From positions 36,473 to 100,472 of the forward strand of contig PLYM01000047.1 in NCBI GenBank assembly GCA_003153375.1: 64,000 bases of DNA, read 5' to 3'. A model generated the notes under the pieces. That model was not told the DNA's origin and did not search any database. It saw only the letters and a list, made by a program, of their open reading frames with translations. The DNA is from Planctomycetaceae bacterium (GTDB lineage: Bacteria; Planctomycetota; Planctomycetia; Pirellulales; PALSA-1355). This document shows positions 17,426 to 26,236 of the stretch, in pieces (position 1 is the first letter of the stretch; each line of letters begins with the position of its first letter). Position numbers and translations under genes: made by a program.

Positions 17426-18610
17426 CTAAGTCTTGAGCTTGGGCTCGCGCGGCATGCCCAAGCCGCGCTCGCTGATAATGTTTTTTTGAATCTGGGCCGT
17501 GCCACCGCCGATAATTAGCCCCAGGTAGAGCATGTACATGAACTGCCAGGACCCGCCGGCGCGCAGGTGAGGCCCATCGCCATAAAGGATGCCCAGTTCG
17601 CCCAGCGCGTCGATCGCCAGCCCTTCGAGTTCGTGTCGCAGCTCGGTGCCTTGAAGTTTGACGATCATCGCGGCCAGCGAGGCGTCCTTGTGGTTGAGCT
17701 TGGCGCTGAGCAGGCGCAAGTCGTTGAACCGCATGGCCATCACGGCGCCTTGGATCTTCATCAGCCGATCGCGAAAGACCGGATTGTCGAGCACGCGAAC
17801 GCCGTCGACGGTCTCGCGTTTCATCAGGTCCACCAGCGCGTTGAATCGCAACAGCGTGGCATCCGGATCGCCCAGGTTGTCACGCTCGTGCAACAGCACG
17901 GCATTCGCAACTTCCCAGCCTTGTCCGCGCCGGCCCACGATCTGGTCCTGTGGCAGCCGCACGTTGGTGAAGAACACTTCGTTGAAGTGCGAGTCGCCGG
18001 TCATGGTGCCCAAAGGCCGCACGCGAATGCCCTCGGTGCGCATGGAAAACAGCAGGAAGCTCAGGCCCTGGTGCTTCGGCGCGTCGGGCTCGGATCGCAC
18101 CAGGCAAAACATCCAGTCGGCCGATTCGGCGGTGCTGGTCCAAATCTTTTGGCCATTGACGACCCACTCGTTGCCGTCGAGCACCGCGCTAGTGGTCAGG
18201 CTGGCCAGGTCGCTGCCCGCGTTCGGTTCCGAATAGCCCTCGCACCAGGTGATCTCGCCCCGCAGCGTCGGCGGAATGAACCGCTGCTTCTGCTCCTCGG
18301 TGCCCATGTCGAGCAGCATGGGCACCAGGTAGGCGATCCCCTGCCCTCCCATGCCCGGCGAAACCTGGGCCCGCGCGAATTCCTCGGCGATGATTCGCGT
18401 CTTGAGGATGTCGGGCTCGGCACCGAAACCGCCGTATTGCTTGGGGATCGAACGGGCCGCGTAGCCATTGTCGATCAGCAGCTTTTGCCAGACGGGCGTC
18501 TTCTCGCGATCAAACCGCAGGTCCTGGGGCGCCAAATGCCGATGCGCCTCAATGAACGCGCGCGTCTGCTGGCGAAACGCTTCGTACTGGCTGCCATACG
18601 ACAGATCCAT
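17426..18610 (-). CDS. Acyl-CoA dehydrogenase, large-subunit type
   Basis: 394 residues from ATG 18610. Strong family signatures are ITWCEGYSEPNAGSDLASL, VVNGQKIWTSTAESADW and LGTMTGDSHFNEVFFTNVRLP. At the C-terminus the position that carries the catalytic glutamate of MCAD (YEGT) reads GGGT, followed by AQIQKNIISERGLG, a pattern known from heteromeric dehydrogenases of steroid and pimeloyl pathways. The adjacent downstream gene probably supplies the partner subunit. The true acyl-CoA substrate is unknown. Confidence 0.93.
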   Translation of the reverse strand: MDLSYGSQYEAFRQQTRAFIEAHRHLAPQDLRFDREKTPVWQKLLIDNGYAARSIPKQYGGFGAEPDILKTRIIAEEFARAQVSPGMGGQGIAYLVPMLLDMGTEEQKQRFIPPTLRGEITWCEGYSEPNAGSDLASLTTSAVLDGNEWVVNGQKIWTSTAESADWMFCLVRSEPDAPKHQGLSFLLFSMRTEGIRVRPLGTMTGDSHFNEVFFTNVRLPQDQIVGRRGQGWEVANAVLLHERDNLGDPDATLLRFNALVDLMKRETVDGVRVLDNPVFRDRLMKIQGAVMAMRFNDLRLLSAKLNHKDASLAAMIVKLQGTELRHELEGLAIDALGELGILYGDGPHLRAGGSWQFMYMLYLGLIIGGGTAQIQKNIISERGLGMPREPKLKT

Positions 18611-18721
18611 GAGATTTCTCTTAAGCCAACAAAGACGCGAGCCGGTCGCGCGAAAATGCCGTCAGCGCACGATTGTCGACGAAGTGCGGCGGCTTTGCAA
18701 ATCTCGATCGCGACGCTCGCG

Positions 18722-20248
18722 CTAGGGCGATGGCTTCTCGGGCGCGATTGAATAGAGATGATTCACGCCGCGCAGCAGCAGGTGATCGCCGGCCACGGCC
18801 ACCGACGACCAGAAGGAGTCGTCGAGCTTGTTGGTGGCCAGCAGCTTGAACTCCGCACCGGCAGCCAGAACGAAGGTTTGCCCGGTTTCGTCGAGACAGA
18901 ATATCTGGCCATCGTAAGCCCAGGGCGAGGATGTAAAACCCTTGGCGCCCTCAATTCGCTGGCGGTAGTGTTGTTGGCCGGTCTTGGCGTCATAGCAGCC
19001 CACGATGCCGCCGCGTTGATCGAGAACGTACAGGCAATCGCGGTAGACCAAGGGCGACGCCATCGGCGGACCGGCCTTGGGCACGCTCCAAGCGATATTG
19101 GTGTTCGAAGTCTCACCTTTGCCGAGGACGGCTTTTCCCTCCGCGCCGGCCTGCACGGCCACTAAGGGACCCGCGCCCGCGAAGCCGCCGCCAACTCCGA
19201 CATAGAGCAATTCGTCGGTGCCCACGGGCGTGGCGGAGCAGCGGCCGCGCAGTTCGGCCAACTCCCACAGCAAGTGGCCGTCGGCCGGGTCATAAGCCCG
19301 CATCGTGCCGCCCCCCGCGACGAGCTCAGTGCGCAGCTTGTTTTTCCAGATGATCGGCGTCGACCAGTTGGACTTTTCGTCTCGATCGACGCGCCACAGT
19401 TCCTGGCCGGTGTGTTTGTCGAGCGCCAGCAGGTACGACTTTTTTTCGTTGTCGCATTGGACGAAGACGCGGTTGCCTTCGATCACCGGCGAGCTGCCCG
19501 TTCCCCAGCCCATCATCATTGGCTGGCTGTCGAGCTCCTTGGACCACAGCAGCTTGCCGTCGATGTCATAGCAATACAGCCCGGTCATGCCGAAGTAGGC
19601 GATCACCACCTGGCCGTCGGTGGCTGGCGTCTCCGAGGCGTAGGTATTCGTGCGATGGATGCCGATCGACGGTTTGCCCTCTTGGGCTGTTTGTTCCCAC
19701 AACACTTTGCCTGTGGTGGCGTCGAGGCAGAGCACCAGGCGGCGATACACCTGATCAGGGGCCGCCGCGCTGCGCCCCCCGCCGCCACGACCATTCCGCC
19801 CGCGCTGCCCACCCTCGGGGCGCTCGGCACGATCACGTTCGCCGCGTTCGCCTTCGGGCCGTTCCGGGGCAGCCGCTTCGCCCTCGCCCTCGGGCTTGTC
19901 TGGCTGAGCGTCAGGCGGCGTCTGGCGATTCGCTCCGCCGCGGCGACCGCCACCTCCGAAACCGCCTCCTCCGCCGCCGCCCTGACCGATGGTCGGCTTC
20001 GACTGATTCTCGGTGACGGCCGTGGTCACGAAAATGCGGTTGTTCCAGACGACGGGCTGCGACCAGGCGAAGCCCGGCAGCGTGACTTGCCAGGCGATGT
20101 TTTCAGCGGGCGCCCAACGTGTCGGTAGCAGCGGTGCGGATGGCACCCCGTTATTGTTTGGGCCGCGAAACTGTGTCCAGTTCTCCGCGGTCGCGGACTG
20201 CACGGCGATGACCGAAAGGACGCAGAACAACGAGACGTGGATGCGCAT
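18722..20248 (-). CDS. Exported PQQ-like beta-propeller repeat protein
   Basis: 508 residues from ATG 20248 with a cleavable signal peptide ending ATAE-NW. The mature chain starts NWTQFRGPNNNG, the usual opening of the planctomycete PQQ-repeat proteins. It contains several propeller-blade motifs (LDATTGKVLWEQ, LDKHTGQELWR, YDPADGHLLWE, YDAKTGQQHYRQR). Between the first and second blade (about residues 88-167) is a low-complexity insert, first Gly-rich, then Glu/Arg/Pro-rich, then Gly/Arg-rich again. No dehydrogenase catalytic residues stand out, so it may be a structural or binding protein. It is a single gene, 111 bases from the acyl-CoA dehydrogenase pair. Confidence 0.88.
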   Translation of the reverse strand: MRIHVSLFCVLSVIAVQSATAENWTQFRGPNNNGVPSAPLLPTRWAPAENIAWQVTLPGFAWSQPVVWNNRIFVTTAVTENQSKPTIGQGGGGGGGFGGGGRRGGANRQTPPDAQPDKPEGEGEAAAPERPEGERGERDRAERPEGGQRGRNGRGGGGRSAAAPDQVYRRLVLCLDATTGKVLWEQTAQEGKPSIGIHRTNTYASETPATDGQVVIAYFGMTGLYCYDIDGKLLWSKELDSQPMMMGWGTGSSPVIEGNRVFVQCDNEKKSYLLALDKHTGQELWRVDRDEKSNWSTPIIWKNKLRTELVAGGGTMRAYDPADGHLLWELAELRGRCSATPVGTDELLYVGVGGGFAGAGPLVAVQAGAEGKAVLGKGETSNTNIAWSVPKAGPPMASPLVYRDCLYVLDQRGGIVGCYDAKTGQQHYRQRIEGAKGFTSSPWAYDGQIFCLDETGQTFVLAAGAEFKLLATNKLDDSFWSSVAVAGDHLLLRGVNHLYSIAPEKPSP

Positions 20249-20482
20249 GAAATGGTGCCTCGGGGAATCGATTCGAACTCTGATTCAACCCCAAATCCTG
20301 GCTCAAGTTCCGCGGGAACCAGGAGTCACGGGCGGGTAGCTTCGACCAGGCGTGGCCCGACCGCGAGAAAAATCGACCGGCGCCCTGGCATCTTCGATAC
20401 GCTTGCGATTCAATCAACGGCGTCATTAGAGAGAGTGCTGGCAGTCGGTGCAATCTCGGTTTTCGATCAGAGAGGGGTATTG

Positions 20483-20620
20483 ATGTTCTGGCATCGCCGA
20501 CGAAAAAGCGGTTGGCCCTTGGTGGGGCTGACGATCTGGGGACTTGCCGTGTCGTCTGTCGCGCTGGCCGTTCGGCCGGCCGAGGTCGTAGGCGAGTTGG
20601 ACAAGGCGGCGAAGCCGTAA
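20483..20620 (+). CDS. Possible small membrane protein
   Basis: A 45-codon frame starting at ATG 20483, with AGAGAGGGG about seven bases upstream, and ending 22 bases before the ligase start. It reads as a basic N-terminus (FWHRRRKSG), one hydrophobic segment (about 12-30) and a short polar tail ending ELDKAAKP. It could be a genuine one-helix leader protein co-transcribed with the ligase. No homology is recognised, and a chance frame cannot be excluded. Confidence 0.35.
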   Translation: MFWHRRRKSGWPLVGLTIWGLAVSSVALAVRPAEVVGELDKAAKP

Positions 20621-20642
20621 AATCTCAGCAGGAGCGATGGGC

Positions 20643-22178
20643 ATGATGTTTGGCCAGGTGTTGCGCATGACGCGCCAGCGGAACCCAGGGAAAACGGCGC
20701 TGATTGTTGGTGGAAAACAATGGACCTACGCCGAATTGGACGATCTGACCGACCGTGTGGCGGGGGCACTCTTTGCCTCAGGCGTCCGGGCCGACGACCG
20801 CGTGGCCCTGTTCATGCCGAATTGCCCCGAGTTGATCTTTTCCTACCTGGCGTGTTTCAAACTCGGCGCGATTGCGGTGCCGCTGAACCATCGTTATCGC
20901 CAGATGGAGGCCGAGTATGCGCTGGCGCACTCGGGCTCGACGACGCTCGTGGTCCACGCCGATAAGCTGGCCGACGCCCAGGGATTGCCGTTCGCGCGGC
21001 TGGGAATCGCGAGGCTCTTTCTGATTGGCGAGCAGCCCAAGCCCAACAGTGGATTCCGGCCCTTCGCGACGTTGCTCAACGGCGACGTCTCGGCACTGCC
21101 GGCGCCGACATTCGATGACTGGCAATTGGCCACGATCATGTACACTTCGGGCACGACCGCCAAACCGAAGGGCGTGGTCCACTCGCACGAGACCCTGTGG
21201 AACTGCGTGCAGATTCAGACCCGAGCCATGGACTACACGGCCGACGATGTGCAGTTGATCTCGACTTCCGCTTGTCATTGTGCCGCGACTTATGGTCAGA
21301 TCTTCCCCAACATCTTCGCGGGCGGAACGGCCGTGAAGGTCGACGCGCCGACGCCGGCCGAAGTGGTCGACGCGATCGTCACGCATCGCGTCACTCGCTG
21401 CCAAATGTTGCCCGCGACGCTGCAGGATTTGGTCGAGTATATCGAGCAGCACCCGACCGATTTATCGAGCTTGCGAAGTTTCTTCGCCGGTGGCGACGTC
21501 GTGCCGCTCGATACGCACACGCGGTTCCGCGCCGCCGCCGGTATCGACGTGGCCGAGGTCTGCGGCATGACCGAGGCCATTACTTTTTGCGTCAATCCGC
21601 CGTTCGGCGAAAAGCGGCTGGGATCGATTGGCAAGCCTCTGTCGGGGGTCCTCGTGCGCATTGCTGACAAGGCGGGGCGCGAGCTGCCGATCGACAGCCC
21701 CGGGGAGATTCAGATCAAGAGCCCGTCGAACATGGTCGGCTATTGGAACGACACGCTGCAAACCGCGGCCACGATTCGCCATGGCTGGCTCGGCAGCGGC
21801 GACATCGGCCGCCAGGATGCCGACGGTTACTTCTGGTTTATCGGCCGCAAGAAGGAGATCATCATCCGCGGCGGGTCGAATATCTCGCCACTCGAGGTCG
21901 AAGAAGTCGTCGACCAACATCCGGCCGTCCACACCAGCGGCGTGGTCGGCATGCCCGACGCGCGGCTGGGACAGGTCGTGATTGCCTATGTGGCCATGCG
22001 CCCCGACGTGACCGCTCCGACGGAAGACGAACTGCGAGCGTTCGTGGCTGAGCGAATTTCGGCTTATAAGGTGCCCGAGCGGTTTATTGTGCTGCCGAAT
22101 CTGCCGCTCAATGCCTCGAACAAGATCGACCGCAAACAATTGCACGCCCGGGTGCTGACCGACGCGCGGGCACGCTGA
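20643..22178 (+). CDS. AMP-forming acyl-CoA synthetase
   Basis: An ANL-superfamily ligase that activates a carboxylic acid to its CoA thioester with ATP. The ATP loop is MYTSGTTAKPKGVVHSH, followed by the AEVCGMTEAITF core, the hinge region GRKKEIIIRGG and the C-terminal catalytic lysine in NASNKIDRKQL. About 511 residues. ATG 20643 is preferred because GGAG lies eight bases before it; ATG 20637 is too close. The stop lies inside a 20-base tandem duplication. Its acyl substrate may feed the acyl-CoA dehydrogenase pair nearby, which is inference. Confidence 0.92.
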   Translation: MMFGQVLRMTRQRNPGKTALIVGGKQWTYAELDDLTDRVAGALFASGVRADDRVALFMPNCPELIFSYLACFKLGAIAVPLNHRYRQMEAEYALAHSGSTTLVVHADKLADAQGLPFARLGIARLFLIGEQPKPNSGFRPFATLLNGDVSALPAPTFDDWQLATIMYTSGTTAKPKGVVHSHETLWNCVQIQTRAMDYTADDVQLISTSACHCAATYGQIFPNIFAGGTAVKVDAPTPAEVVDAIVTHRVTRCQMLPATLQDLVEYIEQHPTDLSSLRSFFAGGDVVPLDTHTRFRAAAGIDVAEVCGMTEAITFCVNPPFGEKRLGSIGKPLSGVLVRIADKAGRELPIDSPGEIQIKSPSNMVGYWNDTLQTAATIRHGWLGSGDIGRQDADGYFWFIGRKKEIIIRGGSNISPLEVEEVVDQHPAVHTSGVVGMPDARLGQVVIAYVAMRPDVTAPTEDELRAFVAERISAYKVPERFIVLPNLPLNASNKIDRKQLHARVLTDARAR

Positions 22179-22199
22179 CCGACGCGCGGGCACGCTGAC
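22154..22199 (+). repeat. 20-bp tandem duplication over the ligase stop codon
   Basis: The unit gctgaccgacgcgcgggcac occurs at 22154-22173 and again at 22174-22193 without change, followed by six bases of a third copy (gctgac). The ligase stop TGA (22176-22178) falls in the second copy. In the reading frame the first copy encodes the last residues LTDAR, so the duplication left the protein length unchanged but lengthened the 3' untranslated part. Confidence 0.9.
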
Positions 22200-22353
22200 G
22201 GCGCCCAGGGCCGTGTCTTGGCCGCGTGGTCTGGATTCGCCGAGCGCCGCGTGCTATCAAGATCATGTGGGGGCAGCATTCGCGGCTGGGCCGACGGACG
22301 TCTCGATGTCGTTCGACGCAACTCGGCAAACTTGGTTCCATCAGGACTCTGTC

Positions 22354-23865
22354 ATGCAACTTTCCCGCCGTCATTTCTTGCGGACCTCAGGTTCGATCGG
22401 CACGGTGGTGTTGGGACTGCGCGAGGCGCGGGCCTGGTTCAATGAGCCCGGCGAAGGAACCACGACGCCAGTCAAAAGCCCGTTCTTGGCGGGCAACTTC
22501 GCGCCGGTACACGAGGAAGTGACGGCCGACCACTTGGAAATCCTCGGCAAGCTGCCGGCGGAACTGCGCGGCATGTTCGTGCGCAATGGACCGAACCCGC
22601 AGTTCACGCCGACTGGAAACTATCACTGGTTCGACGGCGACGGCATGCTGCACGGCGTGCGGCTCGAGGATGGCCAGGCCAGCTATCGCAACCGTTACGT
22701 GCGCACGGCCGGCTGGCAGGAAGAACGCGAAGCCGGCAAGGCGCTGTATGGTGGACTGACCGACCCGGTGGACGTCAAGCGACTGTTTCAGGGCAAGCCG
22801 CTGTTCAAGAATGCCGCCAACACGGCGCTCGTGTGGCACGACGGTCGGCTGCTCGCGCTCTGGGAAGGCGGACCGCCGACCGAGATTCGCGTGCCCGAGC
22901 TTGAGACCGTGGGGCTGCACACCTATGGCGGCAAATTGCGCCATGCATTTACCGCGCATCCCAAGGTCGATCCGGTGACCGGAGAGATGCTGTTCTTCGG
23001 CTACTCGGCCATGTCGCCGCTGGTTCACTACAGCGTCGTAAATCCGTCGGGTGAGTTGGTGCGAACCACGCCGATCAAGATGCGCCGGCCTGTGATGATG
23101 CACGACTTTGCCGTCACCGAGCGGTATTCGATTTTCATGGACCTGCCGGCCGAGTTTCATGTCGGACCCGGCAACGAAGGCCAGCCGATGTTGCAATTTG
23201 AGCGCGACCACGGTTCGCGGTTCGGCATCGTGCCGCGGCACGGCGCCGCGGGCGACGTGCGTTGGTTCGAGTCGCCGGCCTGTTTCGTGTTTCACACGGT
23301 CAATGCCTATGAAGATGGCGACGACGTGGTGCTGTTAGCGTGCCGCACGCCGGATTATCCGGACATGTTGCAACTTCAGGGTGCCCGGCCGCCCGCGGGC
23401 AGCAATCCCTTGGCTGGAGGAACGTCGGCCCTCTACCGTTGGCGTTTCAATTTGAAGTCTGGCCAAACGCGCGAGGAAGCGCTCGACGATACGCCCAGCG
23501 AATTACCGCGCGTCGACGACCGGAGATTGGGCCGGCAAACACGGTTTGCCTATGCCATGGACGTTCGGATGGGGCGGATGATCAAATATGACTTGCTACG
23601 TGGCACCACCGCGTTCCACGACTATGGAGCCGGCCGCTCGGGCGGCGAGCCGGTGTTCGTGCCGCGTTCCCCCGATGCCGGAGAGGAAGACGGTTGGCTG
23701 ATCACCTATGTGTTCGACGCGGCCGAAGGACGCAGTGAAATGGTCGTGGTATCGGCGGCCGAGTTTTCCAGCCCGCCGGTGGCGCGGGTCAAGATTCCGG
23801 CCCGCATTCCTTACGGCTTTCACGGCACCTGGATCGCTGCCGATAAGCTTGCGCAGCAGGCGTAA
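22354..23865 (+). CDS. Exported carotenoid oxygenase family protein
   Basis: A member of the RPE65/apocarotenoid cleavage dioxygenase family with non-heme iron. 503 residues from ATG 22354, where a Tat signal (SRRHFLRTSGSIG) starts; the 47 codons upstream are unlike the family. The opening GKLPAELRGMFVRNGPNPQF is characteristic. Four iron-type histidines are seen in HAFTAHPKVDP, MMHDFAVTERY, FHTVNAYED and GFHGTWI. Export of such an enzyme suggests action on an external carotenoid, stilbene or lignin-type substrate; which one is not known. It lies about 175 bases after the CoA ligase and may share its transcript. Confidence 0.92.
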   Translation: MQLSRRHFLRTSGSIGTVVLGLREARAWFNEPGEGTTTPVKSPFLAGNFAPVHEEVTADHLEILGKLPAELRGMFVRNGPNPQFTPTGNYHWFDGDGMLHGVRLEDGQASYRNRYVRTAGWQEEREAGKALYGGLTDPVDVKRLFQGKPLFKNAANTALVWHDGRLLALWEGGPPTEIRVPELETVGLHTYGGKLRHAFTAHPKVDPVTGEMLFFGYSAMSPLVHYSVVNPSGELVRTTPIKMRRPVMMHDFAVTERYSIFMDLPAEFHVGPGNEGQPMLQFERDHGSRFGIVPRHGAAGDVRWFESPACFVFHTVNAYEDGDDVVLLACRTPDYPDMLQLQGARPPAGSNPLAGGTSALYRWRFNLKSGQTREEALDDTPSELPRVDDRRLGRQTRFAYAMDVRMGRMIKYDLLRGTTAFHDYGAGRSGGEPVFVPRSPDAGEEDGWLITYVFDAAEGRSEMVVVSAAEFSSPPVARVKIPARIPYGFHGTWIAADKLAQQA

Positions 23866-23870
23866 GTGCG

Positions 23871-25751
23871 TCACACCACGCTCCGCAACTCGGCCGCAAT
23901 TCGACGAAACACGTCCAGCCAATCGCCGGGCGTGGTTTGGCGAAAGAGTCGCATTGACGGATACCAGCGAGTCTCCTCTCCATCGAGTAGCCATCGCCAA
24001 TCGGGCGTGAAGGCCAAGGGCATCCACACCTTCACGCCGAGCGCCCCCGCTAGGTGGGCGGCCGAAGAATCGCAGGCGATGATCAAGTCGAAGTTGCGCA
24101 TGATGGCCGCCGTATGACAAAAGTCGCCTAAGCGGTCGCCCAGGTCGACAATCGAAGCCGGACCGTCGGCCAACTGCTCACGTCCGGCGCCGGCTTGCAA
24201 ACTATAGAGCCGTACGCCCGGCACCTCGGCCAGCGGCGCAAAATGAGCTAGCGGAATCGACCGGCGATTGTCGGCCGGATGTTCGGGATTGCCTTGCCAG
24301 GCGATACCGACTTTAAAGAGCGGTTCGGATGCGAGTTCCTTTCGCCACGCTGCCAGCGACAGTGCATCGGGTGCCAGATACGACTCCGTGGCCGGAATGA
24401 TCGCAGCGGACGTGCGAAAGATGCGCGGCAGGTTGAGCAGGTGGGCGTAAAAGTTACACGGAGGCAAGGGATCGCCCTTCACGACTACTTCGTCGACGCC
24501 CGGGCAACTGGCCACGAGGCGCACCAGCGCCGGCTGCACCTCGGCCACCACCTTCGCGCCGCGCTGCTTTACCAGGGCCGCATAGCGAATGAAATGCAGA
24601 ACGTCTCCCAATCCTTGCTCACAGCGCAAGAGGATCGTGCGGCCCTCCAGGGCTTCGCCATTCCAGCGCGGCACCGGCAGCATCGGCTCGTGCTGGCCAT
24701 GACGCCGCCAACGCCACTCATAGGCGGCCCAGCCTTCGTCGTACTGGCCGTCGAGCAACAAGGTGAGCCCCAGGTTGTAATGCGCGTCGGCAAAGCCGGG
24801 TTCGAGCTCGATGGCTCGCCGGCAGCAGGCGATGCCCTCCGCGAGCCGGTGTTGATCGGTCAGCACCAGCCCCAGATTGTTGTGGGCCGCGGCGAGCGCG
24901 GGGTTCAGCTCAATCGCCCGACGGCAGCATGCTTCCGCGGCATCGAACCGCAGCTGATCACGGAGAACGCCGGCGAGGTTGTTGTGCGCTTCGGCCGCGG
25001 TGGGATCGAGTTCGATCGCCCGCTGGTAGCAGCGAGCCGCTTCGTCCAGTTTTCCTCCTCGGGCCAGCACTCCGCCAAGGTTGTTATGCGCCGTGGAGCG
25101 ATCGGGCGCGAGCTCCACGGCGTGCAGGCAGCAAGTGAGCGCTTCGTCGAGCTTGCCTTGTTTTTCGAGCAGCGGTCCCAGGTTCAGATAGGCGTCGACG
25201 AAATCGGGTGCCAGGCGGCAGGCTTGTCGATAGCAAGCCAGCGCGTCGTCGATGCGGCCTTGCTTTTCACGAATACTTCCCAGGTTGTAACTCGCCGCGG
25301 CAAAATCTGGCTTGAGCTCCAACGCCCGCAAGCAGCAAACGGCCGCTTCATCGAGCTTGCCCTGTCGCTCGAGCAGCGCGCCCAGGTTGCCATGGGCTGC
25401 GGCAAAGTCTGGCTGCAACTCGACGATTTTCCGGTAACAATCGGTGGCCGCGGCCAGCTGCCCCGTCGCGGCTAACTCGCCGGACCGGTGATGGTGCTGC
25501 ATGACAATCGTTTGCCGAAGCTGCGCCGCGATCTCGGGCGATTCGGGCTGTAGTCTCGCGGCGTGTTGCAACGTGGCGACGGCTTCATCGAGCTGGCCCA
25601 ATGCTTGGCATGCGATGCCCAACAAATAGGCCGCCTCGGTCTGTCCCGAATCGATCGCCAGAATCTGCCGATAGAAGCCAGCGGCTTGTTCCACATGGCC
25701 TTGGCGATGCAGCTCCTTGGCCTGGGCCAGCGTTTCGGGAATTGCCAACAC
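23871..25751 (-). CDS. TPR protein with C-terminal glycosyltransferase-like domain
   Basis: 626 residues from GTG 25751. Residues about 1-330 are nine or more tetratricopeptide repeats, many ending in variants of AAAHNNLG and GKLDEA. They are unusually cysteine-rich (ACCRRAIEL, TCCLHAVEL). A linker with YDEGWAAYEWRW leads to a domain (about 370-626) of the kind found after TPRs in GT41-like proteins: LRCEQGLGDVLHFIRY, VGIAWQGNPEHPADNRRSI and DLIIACDSSAAHLAGALG. Transfer of a sugar to protein is possible by analogy. It is convergent with the carotenoid oxygenase gene, with only five bases between stops. Confidence 0.88.
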   Translation of the reverse strand: MLAIPETLAQAKELHRQGHVEQAAGFYRQILAIDSGQTEAAYLLGIACQALGQLDEAVATLQHAARLQPESPEIAAQLRQTIVMQHHHRSGELAATGQLAAATDCYRKIVELQPDFAAAHGNLGALLERQGKLDEAAVCCLRALELKPDFAAASYNLGSIREKQGRIDDALACYRQACRLAPDFVDAYLNLGPLLEKQGKLDEALTCCLHAVELAPDRSTAHNNLGGVLARGGKLDEAARCYQRAIELDPTAAEAHNNLAGVLRDQLRFDAAEACCRRAIELNPALAAAHNNLGLVLTDQHRLAEGIACCRRAIELEPGFADAHYNLGLTLLLDGQYDEGWAAYEWRWRRHGQHEPMLPVPRWNGEALEGRTILLRCEQGLGDVLHFIRYAALVKQRGAKVVAEVQPALVRLVASCPGVDEVVVKGDPLPPCNFYAHLLNLPRIFRTSAAIIPATESYLAPDALSLAAWRKELASEPLFKVGIAWQGNPEHPADNRRSIPLAHFAPLAEVPGVRLYSLQAGAGREQLADGPASIVDLGDRLGDFCHTAAIMRNFDLIIACDSSAAHLAGALGVKVWMPLAFTPDWRWLLDGEETRWYPSMRLFRQTTPGDWLDVFRRIAAELRSVV

Positions 25752-25791
25752 GTCACTCTACCTGTGCGATGAATCGGCCGGCGCTTGTTGA

Positions 25792-26235
25792 TCAACCGAG
25801 TTGTCTAGCCAACCGACGCCAACGAGCCTGGCGATAGCGAAAGACGGCATGCGTGACAAGCCACGCCGGCAAACTGAGCCAGCCGGCATCCAACTCGACC
25901 TCATCAGTATACACACAGGTGTCGGCCGACAGCGGCCTGACGATCAAGCCATGGTTCCAGACCCGCAGCAACCCGCCCGATTCGTTCGTATGGATTTCTC
26001 GCTTCTTGGGATCGACCGCGATCACCTTGAGTTCGTGACGCCAACCCGGCAAGACATGTGCGAGCCAAAGTCGCCCGCGGTGGACCTGGCCGGGCTGGAA
26101 TCGGACGGGAGGTGGATCCTCGAGTTCGAAGGCGAGCACGCCGCGCGTAACGTAGAGAAACGTGTTCCACTCCTGGAGGAGTTCCCAGGCGCGATCGGCT
26201 GACAGCGGCAATTGAACGCTACGGCGAACGAGCAC
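25792..26235 (-). CDS. SRPBCC/START-like ligand-binding protein
   Basis: 147 residues from GTG 26235, directly after the dehalogenase stop (TAA-C-GTG). The pattern VRRSVQLPLSADRAWELLQEWNT..., RGRLWLAHVLPGW and YTDEVELDAGW resembles the SRPBCC fold of polyketide cyclase and CoQ-binding relatives. A start at 26280 is possible but overlaps the upstream gene by 44 bases. It is probably co-transcribed with the haloalkane dehalogenase. Ligand unknown. Confidence 0.65.
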   Translation of the reverse strand: MLVRRSVQLPLSADRAWELLQEWNTFLYVTRGVLAFELEDPPPVRFQPGQVHRGRLWLAHVLPGWRHELKVIAVDPKKREIHTNESGGLLRVWNHGLIVRPLSADTCVYTDEVELDAGWLSLPAWLVTHAVFRYRQARWRRLARQLG

Positions 26236-26236
26236 G

